64,000 nucleotides of DNA from Algoriphagus oliviformis (GCF_017254915.1 NZ_JAFKCT010000003.1:248001-312000); one strand, 5' to 3'. Numbered from the stretch's first letter, positions 27,658 through 38,069 are shown. Notes: generated by a model from the letters alone, not told the origin. Numbers and translations are program-made.

Positions 27658-28422
27658 ATGCTTAGATTTTTCAGATCCATCCGAAAAGGACTCCTCTCCG
27701 AAAACAAACTCAGCAAATACCTGGTCTATGCCCTGGGCGAAATCGTCCTCGTGGTCATCGGCATCCTGATCGCCCTTGCCATCAACAACGCCAACCAAAA
27801 CCGGCTCCTTGCCCAAACCGAGCAAGTCTACCTGACAGGCCTGAAAGAAGAATTCCGTGCCAGCAGACTCAAGCTCGCCGAGCTCATCAGCGTCAATCGG
27901 GACAACCTGGAAGCGTCAAAAAAGCTCCTAAGCCAAGGCAAAGGCACCGACTCCGCTCTGGACGAAGCGGAATTGTCCAGCCTGTTGTACCGCGCGTTTT
28001 CCCTGGACATCGCCTTCAACCCCAACCAATCCCTGCTCCTCGAGATGGTCAGCTCCGGCAACCTGAGAAACATCTCCAACCCCCAGCTCAGAACCCGGCT
28101 GACCGACTGGCTATCGACCCTGGAGGACATCGCCCGCCAGGAGCGTGACCTGGGAATCCAGCGGGAAGGGGTGCTGGATCTTTTTCGCAGGGATGAAAAC
28201 AGCCTGAAAACGGTCCTCATCCAGTCCGGCGTATATGGGGAGCTGGGCCTCCCGGAGGACAACAACCCGCCCAGCAACCTGGAACTCCTCCGCTCCCGGG
28301 AGTTTGAAAACAACCTGCTGATGTTCCTTCTGACAACCATCGCCACGGAACAGGCCCACTACAGTCCGCTGATGCGGGATCTCGAGGAGATCGAGCAGAT
28401 GATCGCGGCAGAACTACGCTAG
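27658..28422 (+). CDS. DUF6090 family membrane-anchored protein
   Basis: A 254-residue protein opening with the block RFFRSIRKGLL...NKLSKYLVYALGEIVLVVIGILIALAINN, the hallmark of DUF6090 proteins widespread in Bacteroidota. It has one membrane helix (about 23-42) and a helical extracytoplasmic domain. The function of the family is unknown. The ATG at 27658 gives the family start; ten extra in-frame codons upstream were discarded. Confidence 0.85.
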   Translation: MLRFFRSIRKGLLSENKLSKYLVYALGEIVLVVIGILIALAINNANQNRLLAQTEQVYLTGLKEEFRASRLKLAELISVNRDNLEASKKLLSQGKGTDSALDEAELSSLLYRAFSLDIAFNPNQSLLLEMVSSGNLRNISNPQLRTRLTDWLSTLEDIARQERDLGIQREGVLDLFRRDENSLKTVLIQSGVYGELGLPEDNNPPSNLELLRSREFENNLLMFLLTTIATEQAHYSPLMRDLEEIEQMIAAELR

Positions 28423-28718
28423 CGATCGGGATTTCGTCAAAAATGCTCCTGAAATCTTGCCTCTTTTAGGCTCCCAATCTTTTTATAAGACCTGAAAAAT
28501 CCCTTATTTCAGGGTACGCTTTTGCCCCAAACCTGCGACAAGCTCCGCGGAGCAGGATTCTGAAAAGTACGGCACGGCAAAAGACTACCGCTATCCCAAC
28601 AGAACCGAAAACCCGAACTAGACTTGTCCAGAAGGTGCTAGGCCGACGATAAGGTCCAAATCACCTCCGACCGGAAAGCCCGGTCTTGAAGTTCCGTTGA
28701 TCTCCGCCTGATTCTCCT
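28423..28718. other. Non-coding gap of about 300 bases
   Basis: No gene, tRNA or clear repeat is visible. A weak imperfect repeat around ccttatttcaggg and GC-rich runs near 28540-28700 are present. It probably holds the promoter of the FG-GAP/haloperoxidase unit, but no convincing TAnnTTTG element was found. Confidence 0.4.
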
Positions 28719-31700
28719 ATGCGTTTTGTTTTCCACATCACTTCCAAACCCCTGCTGATTGCCTTCCTTTCGGGCCTTTGCTTGGCGGCCTTTGGCCAAG
28801 AGTACAGCTCCAAATTCGAGGCAGTTTCCCTAAAAAAGAGCAAGGTCAACTTCAAAAACCAGCTGGTGGAAGACCAGAAAAACAACATCCTCCGCTACGA
28901 ATACTTCTACAACGGCGGGGGCGTGGCGATAGGTGACTTGGATGGGGATGGACTGGACGACATTTTCCTCACGGGCAACATGACCGCCAACAAGCTTTAC
29001 CGCAACCTCGGAGGGCTGAAGTTTGAGGATGTGACCAAAGTAGCTGGCGTGGGCGGCAAGGACAGTTGGACCACCGGAGTGAGCATGGCCGACGTCAATG
29101 GCGACGGACTGCTGGACATCTACGTCTCCTTCTCTGGCAAGGGTACCCCTGAGAGCCGCAAAAACGAGCTTTGGATCAATCTGGGTGGGTTTCGGTTTGA
29201 GGAAAAGGCCGAGGACTTCGGCATAGCCGACCCCTCCAACACCACCCAGGGCCTATTTTTTGACTTTGATCGGGACGGGGATCTGGATCTCTTTCTGCTC
29301 AACCATCACATCCAAGTCATCAACACGCTGGAATTTGACGCGGTGCGAAAGGAAAGGCACCCTTACGCGGGAGACAAGCTGTACGAAAATGTCGGCGGGA
29401 AATTCATCGACATCAGCGAAAAGTCGGGCATCAAAAGTAACGCGCTGGGCTTTGGCCTGTCGGTCTTGGCCTCCGACATCAACGGGGACGGCTGGCCTGA
29501 CCTGCTGGTGACCAATGACTACATCGAGCCCGACTACCTCTATCTGAACCAGGGCGACGGCACCTTTTCCGACCGGATGGCTGAAAATTTCCAGCACATC
29601 TCCCACTTTTCCATGGGCGCGGACATCGCCGACATCAACAACGACGGCCTGCCCGACGTCCTCACCCTGGACATGCTGCCCGAGGACAACGAGCGCCAAA
29701 AGCTCCTCTATGGCCCGGAAAACTACGAGCAATATGCCCTCATGCTGAAGCAGGGCTTTCACCATCAAAACATGCGCAACATGCTCCAGCTCAACCAAGG
29801 GAACGGGGCATTTTCTGAGATCGGCCAGATGGCGGGCATTTCCAACACCGACTGGAGCTGGTCGGCGCTTTTCCTTGACGCCAACAACGACGGCCAAAAA
29901 GACCTTTTCGTCACCAACGGCTACTTCCGCGACTACACCAACCGGGATTTTCTGAAGTACAAAGGGGACTACTATTTCAGGCAAGCCATCGATGGGCAAA
30001 AGGCCGACACCCTGCATCTGGTCACCTCCATGACCTCCACGCCGGTACACGATTACTTCTTCGAAAACAAGGGAAACCTCCAGTTCTTAGACCGATCGGA
30101 GGCGGCCGGCTTTGCCTCAAAAAACTTCTCCTCTGGCGCCGCCTATAGTGACCTAGACAATGACGGAGACCTAGACCTGGTCGTATCCCACCTGAACGAA
30201 ACCGCGAGCATTCTGGAAAACAAAAGCGAAAAGGGATCTTGGCTGCAGGTGGAACTGCGGGAAAAATCCCAAAACCCCTATGCCTTGGGTGCCCTGCTTA
30301 CGGTTTTTGCCCAAGGGGAAACCCAAAAACTGGAACTCTACCCCACCCGCGGATTTCAGTCCTCCTCCACCTATCGTCTTCATGTAGGTCTCGGGCCAAA
30401 TTCCCAAGTGGACAGCCTCCAGATCCTCTGGCCAGATCAGCACGTCCAAACGCTCGTCAAGCCAACTATCAATCAGCTGCTGCGGATAGAGAAGGCCGAG
30501 GGACTGCCCAGCTACCAAGCTAGTCCGAAAAAGCAAAGCCTCCTCGCCAAAGCGTCCGACGGAGCAGGCATTGCAGTCCCTACGTCCTCGCTCAATGACT
30601 TCAAGCGCCAGCCCCTCATGCTGACCATGCCCAGCCATCTCGGGCCGATCATGGCCAAGACAGATCTGGATGGAGATGGGCTGGAGGAATTGTTCGTAGG
30701 GGGCAGCAAGGGCAGTCCGGGGAGAATCTATACCTATCAGGACAGCGCCTGGGTGGCCTATCGTGGCTTTCGCTCCGCAGCGGAATTCACCGATGCCGTG
30801 GCACTTTTCGAAGACTTCAATGGCGATGGCAAGGCGGACCTTTTCCTCGGCAGCGGAGGCTACCATGATTACACCAGCGAAGACGCCTCCCTGCGCGACC
30901 GCCTCTTTCTGAATGACGGCAACGGCGTGCTCGTGCCTCAAGGCAATTTCCCTGACTACCGCATCAGCACCGGGGCCGCTGTTGCCTTGGATGCAAATGG
31001 AGACGGTTTTCTGGACTTGTTTGTCGGAGCCAGACTGATCCCGGGACGCTATCCCGAAATTCCCGCTTCCAGACTCCTTCTCAATGATGGGAAAGGCAAA
31101 TTCACACTCAGCGAAGCGGCTTTGCCCCAAGGCGGAAAGCTGGGGATGATCACTGCAGCCACCAAGCAAGACCTCGACGGCGACGGACTCCAAGATCTGA
31201 TCCTAGTGGGAGAATATCTCAGCCCCCTCGCGTTGATCAATCGGAAAGGAAGCTTTGAAGATCAATCCGAGCGCTATTTCCCCGCCCTACTCTCCGGATG
31301 GTGGAGTAGCCTCGCCCAGGCGGATCTGGACGGAGATGGGGACCTGGACTTGGTTGCCGGAAACTTTGGCCTCAACAGCCAGCTCGTGGCCAATGCCGAC
31401 AAGTCCCTTCGCCTATACGCCGCCGACTTTGACCAAAATGGCAGCATAGACCCGATTCTGGAATGCTTTGTCGATGACGACTACTATCCTTTTGCCAGCC
31501 GGGACGAGCTGTTGGACCAGATGGCCGGCATGCGCAGCAAATTCACCAACTACGCCGGCTACTCCAAAGCCAAAGTCAGCGATCTCTTCACGCCGGAGGA
31601 ACTGGCCAAAGCCCAGCGCCTCGAGGCCAACATGCTGGAATCGACGTATTTTGAAAATACACCCGAGGGCTTTGTGCCCCATGCCCTACCCCGAATCGCG

Positions 31701-31997
31701 CAAAGCAACCCGACCTACGCCATTCTCGTGACCGACCTCAATGGGGACGGGAGACCCGACCTCATTCTGGGTGGCAACCAAAGCCAAAACCGAATCCGGA
31801 TCGGAAAGATCGACGCAGGCCTGGGGCTGGTACTGCTCAATGCAGGCCCCGGGCGATTCCAAGCACTGAGTCCGGCTGAGTCGGGCCTGATGATCAAGGG
31901 CGACATCAAGTCCATCCTGGAGCTGAGCCTCGGAGGACAGAAGACACTGGTCTTCGGCATCAACCAACAACAACCTGAGTTCTACCATAGACAATGA
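28719..31997 (+). CDS. FG-GAP/VCBS repeat protein with ASPIC/UnbV domain (CRTAC1-like)
   Basis: A 1092-residue exported protein with a signal peptide (ending AFGQE). At least thirteen calcium-loop repeats of the type DxDGDGxxDl can be read, such as DLDGDGLDDIF and DANNDGQKDLF, forming two beta-propeller blocks. An ASPIC/UnbV domain lies between them at about 510-590 (YALGALLTVF then LQILWPD). The protein probably binds surfaces, glycans or protein partners outside the cell. Its stop overlaps the haloperoxidase start (ATGA), so the two proteins are made together. Confidence 0.92.
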   Translation: MRFVFHITSKPLLIAFLSGLCLAAFGQEYSSKFEAVSLKKSKVNFKNQLVEDQKNNILRYEYFYNGGGVAIGDLDGDGLDDIFLTGNMTANKLYRNLGGLKFEDVTKVAGVGGKDSWTTGVSMADVNGDGLLDIYVSFSGKGTPESRKNELWINLGGFRFEEKAEDFGIADPSNTTQGLFFDFDRDGDLDLFLLNHHIQVINTLEFDAVRKERHPYAGDKLYENVGGKFIDISEKSGIKSNALGFGLSVLASDINGDGWPDLLVTNDYIEPDYLYLNQGDGTFSDRMAENFQHISHFSMGADIADINNDGLPDVLTLDMLPEDNERQKLLYGPENYEQYALMLKQGFHHQNMRNMLQLNQGNGAFSEIGQMAGISNTDWSWSALFLDANNDGQKDLFVTNGYFRDYTNRDFLKYKGDYYFRQAIDGQKADTLHLVTSMTSTPVHDYFFENKGNLQFLDRSEAAGFASKNFSSGAAYSDLDNDGDLDLVVSHLNETASILENKSEKGSWLQVELREKSQNPYALGALLTVFAQGETQKLELYPTRGFQSSSTYRLHVGLGPNSQVDSLQILWPDQHVQTLVKPTINQLLRIEKAEGLPSYQASPKKQSLLAKASDGAGIAVPTSSLNDFKRQPLMLTMPSHLGPIMAKTDLDGDGLEELFVGGSKGSPGRIYTYQDSAWVAYRGFRSAAEFTDAVALFEDFNGDGKADLFLGSGGYHDYTSEDASLRDRLFLNDGNGVLVPQGNFPDYRISTGAAVALDANGDGFLDLFVGARLIPGRYPEIPASRLLLNDGKGKFTLSEAALPQGGKLGMITAATKQDLDGDGLQDLILVGEYLSPLALINRKGSFEDQSERYFPALLSGWWSSLAQADLDGDGDLDLVAGNFGLNSQLVANADKSLRLYAADFDQNGSIDPILECFVDDDYYPFASRDELLDQMAGMRSKFTNYAGYSKAKVSDLFTPEELAKAQRLEANMLESTYFENTPEGFVPHALPRIAQSNPTYAILVTDLNGDGRPDLILGGNQSQNRIRIGKIDAGLGLVLLNAGPGRFQALSPAESGLMIKGDIKSILELSLGGQKTLVFGINQQQPEFYHRQ

Positions 31998-33319
31998 AAA
32001 AAACGCTTACCTGCCTCTTCCTTTTGGCTTCATTTCTGGTGATTTCCCATCCCAGCTTAGCGCAAAAGAAAGACTCCAATTGGCCCCGGATCTATTCGGA
32101 GCAGCATTTTCACATCACCGAAGTCATGGTGACCGACGTGGCCAGTCCGCCGGTCGCAGCCAGGATCTATGCCTACTCCAACCTCGCCGCATATCGCGTG
32201 CTGCAGGAATCGGGGGCGGAATTTTCGCATGGAGACTTCCTTGCGCAGTCCACTATTCAAGGAAAAATGACAGGGCTCTCCCTGGGAAATATCGACGCAC
32301 CGGAGTTTGCCGCGATCTACGCCATGTTTCTGGTAGGGGAAAAGATCATGCCCTCGGGCTATCTCCTGGAGGAAAAGCAGGAGGCGTGGAAAGCCTGGGG
32401 GCTTAAGACAAAAACCGTCGGCAAGAAAAATATCGAGGCCCATCTGGCCTATGCCCAGGCCGTCGCAGACCAAGTCCTCTCCGTGGCCCGAAAGGACGGC
32501 TACCTGCAACTCACCGCCATGACCCGCTACACGCCCAAGGAAGGCCCTGGCTATTGGTACCCCACGCCTCCGGCCTACATGGCCGCGGTGGAGCCCGAGT
32601 GGAAGACCATGCAGACCTTTTTCCTCAGGGACCTCGACCAATATGACCCTGCCCCCATGGCACCCTTTGACCTCCAGCCCGGGGCCTCCTTTCAGCGACA
32701 GATGATGGAAGTGTATGAGCGCGGCAAAAAACTGAGCGAAGAAGAGCGCCTAATAGCCAACTTCTGGGACTGCAATCCCTTCAAGGTGGAGTTTGCCGGA
32801 CACATGGCTATCGGGGTCAAAAAGATCTCCCCCGGAGGCCACTGGATGGGAATCACCGGCATCGCTGCGCAAAAAGCGGAGCTGGGCTTTGCAGAAACCG
32901 CCTTTCTCCATGCTTTGGTGGGAATGGCGCTGCACGATGCCTTCGTATCCTGCTGGAAGGCCAAGTATGACACCCACCGAATCCGTCCCGAGACGGTGAT
33001 CAACCAGACCCTAGACGAAACGTGGAAACCCATCCTACAAACGCCCCCTTTCCCGGAGTACACCTCCGGGCACTCGGTCATCAGCTCCGCGGCATCTACC
33101 TTGCTTACTGCCTATTTCGGGGACGGATTTGGTTTTGTGGACAGCTCGGAAGTGTATTTCGGCCTGCCGGAGCGGGAGTTTACCTCTTTCTACCAAGCCT
33201 CGGATGAGGCTGCGATTTCCAGGCTTTACGGAGGAATCCATTTTCGCGACGCGATAGAAAACGGCGTGGTCCAGGGAAAAAAGATCGGTGCTTTTATCTG
33301 GGAAAGTATCGGGAAGTAG
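31994..33319 (+). CDS. Vanadium-dependent haloperoxidase-like protein, exported
   Basis: A 441-residue PAP2-superfamily protein with a signal peptide (ending SLAQ). The vanadate/phosphate site shows all three blocks: K324-x6-R331P332, TSGH at 357-360, and S409-R410-x5-H416 followed by Asp two residues later (the usual spacing is three). Such enzymes oxidise halides with peroxide, while relatives are acid phosphatases; sequence alone does not prove halide oxidation. It is coupled to the FG-GAP/ASPIC gene and converges on a susD-susC pair across a terminator. Confidence 0.88.
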   Translation: MKKTLTCLFLLASFLVISHPSLAQKKDSNWPRIYSEQHFHITEVMVTDVASPPVAARIYAYSNLAAYRVLQESGAEFSHGDFLAQSTIQGKMTGLSLGNIDAPEFAAIYAMFLVGEKIMPSGYLLEEKQEAWKAWGLKTKTVGKKNIEAHLAYAQAVADQVLSVARKDGYLQLTAMTRYTPKEGPGYWYPTPPAYMAAVEPEWKTMQTFFLRDLDQYDPAPMAPFDLQPGASFQRQMMEVYERGKKLSEEERLIANFWDCNPFKVEFAGHMAIGVKKISPGGHWMGITGIAAQKAELGFAETAFLHALVGMALHDAFVSCWKAKYDTHRIRPETVINQTLDETWKPILQTPPFPEYTSGHSVISSAASTLLTAYFGDGFGFVDSSEVYFGLPEREFTSFYQASDEAAISRLYGGIHFRDAIENGVVQGKKIGAFIWESIGK

Positions 33320-33344
33320 AGGTTTTTCGAAAGAGACACTCAAA

Positions 33345-33382
33345 AAAAAAGAGGTTCTGGAAGACTCCAGAACCTCTTTTTA
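33345..33382. terminator. Bidirectional terminator between haloperoxidase and susD
   Basis: A perfect 10-base stem (33351-33360 with 33367-33376) and 6-base loop is flanked by an A-tract of nine on one side and five T on the other. It works for both converging genes. Confidence 0.9.
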
Positions 33383-33400
33383 GTATTTGTCAGGGGAAAA

Positions 33401-35002
33401 TCAATTCCCTCCATCCCACCAAGTCTTGGTAGTCCAAGTGTCGCCTCCCATGCGAGAAGTGGCAGTGGAAAGACCTGAAGGGTTTGTGGAGCTTTCCGAA
33501 GCAGGGAAAAGCTGTCTGGTAGGAATCTGGCCTCCGGAGAAGTTACCGGTGTAGTTCACCGGGGTCAGCGCAGGATAGCCTGATCTTTTCCAGTTGTTCC
33601 AAGATTCGACGAAGTTGGCAAAAATACCGGTGGTCGCCCAGATCTGCTCATTGATCATTCTCAGCGAAGCGGTGGCGCTGCTGGTGTCGAGCGGATTGGC
33701 TGCCGCAAAAGCCGCAGCGGCCGCAGGAGTGATGGATGCTCCGCCAAATTTGCCCAGGGAAACCAGAGCAGCTTCCACGCCCGCAGCATAGTGCGAAGAC
33801 GCAGTACCCGGTGTTGAGAAGCCTCTCGCCGCAGCGTCAGCCAGCAAAAGCTGGATCTCCGCATAGGTCAGGATGAATACCGGCGCATCTCTGTCGCGGT
33901 AGATCGCGGTAGGTCTGGAATACTTTCCGATCGGAGCCACATCGGCGCCGGTTCCGGTAGAGCCCGGGTAGTTTGGCGCATTGACGATGTCGGTGGAGCC
34001 ACCTCTCATGTCGTATCCGTTTGGCATGCCGATCTGTACGGCAGGATCGTTGTTGCCAGCTGCGGTACTTCTGTTTGCGGCCAAACCTGCCCCCGGAACC
34101 TCAGCGATCACCGGAAGACGGGGGTCGTTTTTAGCCTTGAGGAAGTCGATCAGCTTTTTGGACCATCTTACTTCGTACACGTCGTCGATGACGTTGAGCG
34201 CATTGGCGCTTGAGTTGGCGTAGCCGTTTACCTGGTCGGACTCCAGCACTGCCTCATCGGCTACGGAAGCGAAAACTCCGCCTGCGATAGCCTTCTGGAC
34301 GTAGGTTTGCGCTGTGGAAGCATCCACTTCCACCAGTCTCATCGCCATGCGCAGCATGATGGAGTAGCCGAGTTTTTTCCACTTGGCCAGATCACCTCCA
34401 TACAGGACGTCGTTTTTGATCGCACCGCCGGCATCGTTGATGGAGGCCAGAGCGGCATCCAGATCGGCCAGCATGGCGGTGTAAGCCTCCTGCTGGGAGT
34501 CGTACTTAGGCTGGGTAATGCCTGCCTCTGCCTGCAAGGCTTCGGAATAAGGGATATCGCCATACACGTCCGACACGAAAGACAAGGTCAGCACCTTCCA
34601 GATCTCGCCTACGGCCACCAAGTTGCCGAAGCCTTTCTTTTCAGCCAGGCTCTGCATCTGATAGACGCGGGAAGCGGCGGCAAAGCCGTCGTTCCAAACG
34701 CTCTGGATGTAGCTGTTGGTGCTACCAGAGGCCACGTACTTGTCTGCATTGGAGTAGTAGTTTGCCCCGCCAGTGGAGGTAGAGGCCATCACCTGCACCC
34801 ACATGCTCTGGAAGAGGATCGCTCCGGTGTATCCCGTCATCATGTTGCCATAGTTGTAGGATACGGTCGGAAGGATCAAGTTTGGATCAAAAACCTCCCC
34901 GTCGGCACGGTTGGGGTCGGTATTGATGTCTGCAAAATCACCGTCGCAACTGGAGACGGCCAATAAAGCACCCGTGAGGAATAAACTAATATATTTTTTC
35001 AT
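33401..35002 (-). CDS. SusD/RagB-like outer-membrane lipoprotein (SusD-like_2 type)
   Basis: A 533-residue lipoprotein (signal ending AVSSCDGD). The segment FADINTDPN directly after the signal, the YAEIQLLLADAA helix and the FVESWNNWKRSGYP block near the end are typical of the SusD-like_2 group. These cap the SusC barrel and bind the substrate. It starts 1 base after the susC stop. No glycosidase or polysaccharide lyase is next to it; the nearest neighbour is the converging haloperoxidase, so the ligand may not be a common polysaccharide. Confidence 0.93.
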   Translation of the reverse strand: MKKYISLFLTGALLAVSSCDGDFADINTDPNRADGEVFDPNLILPTVSYNYGNMMTGYTGAILFQSMWVQVMASTSTGGANYYSNADKYVASGSTNSYIQSVWNDGFAAASRVYQMQSLAEKKGFGNLVAVGEIWKVLTLSFVSDVYGDIPYSEALQAEAGITQPKYDSQQEAYTAMLADLDAALASINDAGGAIKNDVLYGGDLAKWKKLGYSIMLRMAMRLVEVDASTAQTYVQKAIAGGVFASVADEAVLESDQVNGYANSSANALNVIDDVYEVRWSKKLIDFLKAKNDPRLPVIAEVPGAGLAANRSTAAGNNDPAVQIGMPNGYDMRGGSTDIVNAPNYPGSTGTGADVAPIGKYSRPTAIYRDRDAPVFILTYAEIQLLLADAAARGFSTPGTASSHYAAGVEAALVSLGKFGGASITPAAAAAFAAANPLDTSSATASLRMINEQIWATTGIFANFVESWNNWKRSGYPALTPVNYTGNFSGGQIPTRQLFPASESSTNPSGLSTATSRMGGDTWTTKTWWDGGN

Positions 35003-35003
35003 T

Positions 35004-38000
35004 TCAGTTCAATTTGAAGTTGAGGTTAAAGCCAAAAGACCTGGTGCTCGGAAGGTTGGCACCTTCGATACCGGTGTAGTTGATGTTTGAACCGAAGCTC
35101 GCTTCTGGGTCGATGTTGTCAGCCTTTCTCATCAAAATCGCGAGGTTTCTGGCCACCAAAGACACTTCCAAACCTTTCAACACCGGGGTGTTTCCAAACC
35201 ATTTGGATGGCAGGGAATATCCCAGGGTCAGCTGTCTCAGCTTGATAAAATCTCCGTCCACCACACTGGTAGCGGTCACGTTTTGCGCCAGCGCCCTGTA
35301 GTAAGCCTCCGCAGTGGAAGTCACGCCATCGTTGCTGATGCCTCCCTCTCTGCCTTCCAGCGTGATCTGGTGCAAGCCTCTGAAGATGGAGTAAAACTCG
35401 GTCGCGGAAAGAACCTTGTTGCCGAAGTTGTAATCAATCAGGAAGGAGAAATTGATGCCTTTGTAGCTGAATTCGTTGCTCCATCCCCCGTAGAGGGTAG
35501 GCAGTACCGAACCCATGTTGACCAGTTCACCGCGAACCGGCAGGCCTGAGGCGTCCACCCGGATGCTTCCGTCCTCGTTGTAGGCGTAGTCATAGGCTCT
35601 GATCTGAGGACCAGCTTCACCCACCACGTAGGCAGTCACGGCATTTCCGAGCGTTGCTCTGTTTTGGCCGAGGTTTACCGGATTGTTATTGTTGTCGGTG
35701 CTCAGCACTTTGTTTTTCACCTTGGAAAGGTTGAAGGAAGACTTCCACACGAAGTTTTGGGTTTGGATCGGCGTACCGGTCACCAAGACCTCCAAGCCTT
35801 TGTTGCTGGTAGATCCAGTCGCGACCACCGCACTGTTGAAGCCGGACGCGATGCTGTAGCTCGCGTTCATGATCTCGTTGTTGGTCTCTTTCTGGTAGTA
35901 CGCGATGTCAAAGCCCAAGCGGTTGTTGAAGAAGCTCAGGTCCACCCCAAACTCCAGCTCGTCGGTAGTGAAGGGCTTCAAGTCCAGGTTTGGCAAACTG
36001 GTAGGAGAAGATCCCGCAGGGATGCCGTTGTAGGCATTGGCAGAGCTGTAGTAGAAGGCAGTCTGGTAAGCGTCAAAAGGCTCACCGCTGGTAACCGCGT
36101 AGGACGCACGCAACTTACCGAAATCCAAAGCCGGCATATCCAGCAGCTGGTCAAACACAAAAGCAGCGGCCACAGATGGCGAGAAGATGCTGTTGTTGTC
36201 GGTAGGCAAGGTGCTGTACACGTCGTAGCGACCGGTGGTGGTCAGGGTCAGGATGTTGTTGAACCCAAAGCCCACAGAGTAGTAGGCGGAGTGTACCTCA
36301 CGCTCATTGTACTCATAGGATCTGGAGAAGGTCTCCACGTTGAAAGGAGAATACAGGTAAGGAAGCACAAATCTGCTACCTCCCACACCCACGGACTCAA
36401 ACTTGTTGTTTCTCATGTTTGCACCGGCAAGTGCATCCAAAGACAGTTTTTCGGTCAAGTCAAATTTGGCACCCAAGATACCGTCGATGTTGAACTCCGA
36501 GCGCTGCGAGCGACCACGTCCACCCAGGTTACCCTTGAGATCAGCGGTGTACGCTAGACCGGTAGGATCTACGCTGTAGAAGTCATCGTTGGACACGTCA
36601 TTGCCCAGGCGTACCATCGCGAAGATGTCCTTGGTGAAGCTATACTTGGTAGAAAGAGCGGAAATCGTCCTGTTTCTTCCAGAGTCGTTGACGCCTTGGT
36701 TCACGATGAAATACGGGTTGGTCACGTAGATATCGTCACTGAATACCGTCTCAGCGCCAGTCTCTGGATCATATCCCGGAGCGAAGATGCTCTGGCCGAT
36801 GTTGGGAGCCAGCATCAGGAAGTTGTTCGGGTTTTTGGGCCCGTCGCTCAGGAAAGGTATGTTGGTCGCCTTGTGGTCGATGTAGTTGACCATGGCAGCC
36901 ACGTTCAGCTTGTCGGTGATGTTCTGATCCACATTCAGGTTGATGGTCAGTCTGTCCACGCCGCTGTTTGGCACAATTGACTTGGCACTCAGGTTGGACA
37001 CGGACATTCTGAAGGATCCGTCGGTACCCAGTCCCTTGGAGATGGACACGGTGTTGGTGAAGTTGGATCCGGTGCGGTAGAAATCGATGTATCGGTCGTT
37101 GGTAGGAGAATAGGTGTACTGGTTTCCGTCAAACCCAACGACTGGGCTGCCGTCCATCATCGCACCCCAAGCCAATCTTCCGGTGGTCTGGGCATCGGCA
37201 GCGGTAGCTGGCTTTTGCCCTCCCGTACCCTGTCCGTACACAGACTGGAAGTCGGTAAAATCGACCGCCTTGTCAGCCATGTAGTTCATGGTGTAGTCCA
37301 GTGACCAGTTGCTGCCCTTGGAGCCTTTCTTGGTAGTGATGAGGATGACACCGTTGGAAGCCCTGGAGCCGTAAAGCGCCGAAGCAGCCTGGCCTTTCAG
37401 CACGGTCATGGTCTCGATGTCGTCCGGGCTCAGGTTACCGATACCGTCCCCGTTGTCACCTCCACCCCACTGGCCTGCGGAGCCACGCTGGGTGTTGTCC
37501 ATGGGGATACCGTTGATTACATAGAGCGGAGAGCCAGTTCCGGAGATACTCGGAAGACCACGCAGCGTGATCTTGGAGGTTCCGCCGGGACCACTGTTGG
37601 TGCCCTTCACCACCAGACCGGCCACGCGTCCCGCCAGGGAGTTGGCCACGTTTGGTTCGCGGGCTTTGGTCAGGGTCTCGCTGCCCACGGCAGTCACTGA
37701 GTAGCCGAGGGTTTCTTTTTCCTTACTGATACCCAAGGCAGTCACGACCACCTCGCTGAGGTCACTTGCCTCCTCGTCCATGACCACGTTGAGCTCTGTC
37801 TGGTTGCCCACGGTGATCTCTTTGGAAGAAAAGCCGATGAAAGAAAACACCAACACGGATTGGTCGGTGACCGAAATCGAGTACTCCCCATCCACGTTGG
37901 TGGTGGTACCCGACTGGTTACTCTTGTCCAGGATCGTCACTCCTGGCAAAGGAAGGCCGTCTGACGATGCGGTGACCTTCCCCCTTAATACCCGCTGTTG

Positions 38001-38069
38001 ACCGTACACTGAGCTTGACAGGCTCAGCAACACAGCCAGAGCGAAAGCAATTGGTAAAAACTTTCTCAT
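35004..38069 (-). CDS. SusC/RagA TonB-linked outer-membrane transporter
   Basis: A 1021-residue protein with a signal peptide. A carboxypeptidase-regulatory-like domain follows at about 25-110 (VTASSDGLPLPGVTI). The plug domain is at about 115-235 with the RagA signature region NGVILITTKKG, and a beta-barrel ends in Phe-rich strands (FGFNLNFKLN). SusC imports the ligand captured by SusD using TonB energy. No TonB box-linked STN domain is seen, so sigma/anti-sigma signalling through this protein is not expected. Confidence 0.95.
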   Translation of the reverse strand: MRKFLPIAFALAVLLSLSSSVYGQQRVLRGKVTASSDGLPLPGVTILDKSNQSGTTTNVDGEYSISVTDQSVLVFSFIGFSSKEITVGNQTELNVVMDEEASDLSEVVVTALGISKEKETLGYSVTAVGSETLTKAREPNVANSLAGRVAGLVVKGTNSGPGGTSKITLRGLPSISGTGSPLYVINGIPMDNTQRGSAGQWGGGDNGDGIGNLSPDDIETMTVLKGQAASALYGSRASNGVILITTKKGSKGSNWSLDYTMNYMADKAVDFTDFQSVYGQGTGGQKPATAADAQTTGRLAWGAMMDGSPVVGFDGNQYTYSPTNDRYIDFYRTGSNFTNTVSISKGLGTDGSFRMSVSNLSAKSIVPNSGVDRLTINLNVDQNITDKLNVAAMVNYIDHKATNIPFLSDGPKNPNNFLMLAPNIGQSIFAPGYDPETGAETVFSDDIYVTNPYFIVNQGVNDSGRNRTISALSTKYSFTKDIFAMVRLGNDVSNDDFYSVDPTGLAYTADLKGNLGGRGRSQRSEFNIDGILGAKFDLTEKLSLDALAGANMRNNKFESVGVGGSRFVLPYLYSPFNVETFSRSYEYNEREVHSAYYSVGFGFNNILTLTTTGRYDVYSTLPTDNNSIFSPSVAAAFVFDQLLDMPALDFGKLRASYAVTSGEPFDAYQTAFYYSSANAYNGIPAGSSPTSLPNLDLKPFTTDELEFGVDLSFFNNRLGFDIAYYQKETNNEIMNASYSIASGFNSAVVATGSTSNKGLEVLVTGTPIQTQNFVWKSSFNLSKVKNKVLSTDNNNNPVNLGQNRATLGNAVTAYVVGEAGPQIRAYDYAYNEDGSIRVDASGLPVRGELVNMGSVLPTLYGGWSNEFSYKGINFSFLIDYNFGNKVLSATEFYSIFRGLHQITLEGREGGISNDGVTSTAEAYYRALAQNVTATSVVDGDFIKLRQLTLGYSLPSKWFGNTPVLKGLEVSLVARNLAILMRKADNIDPEASFGSNINYTGIEGANLPSTRSFGFNLNFKLN

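Noticed and set aside
35664..36557. Forward 297-codon frame inside susC
   Set aside because: It is antisense to the SusC barrel and its protein has no recognisable fold or signal.
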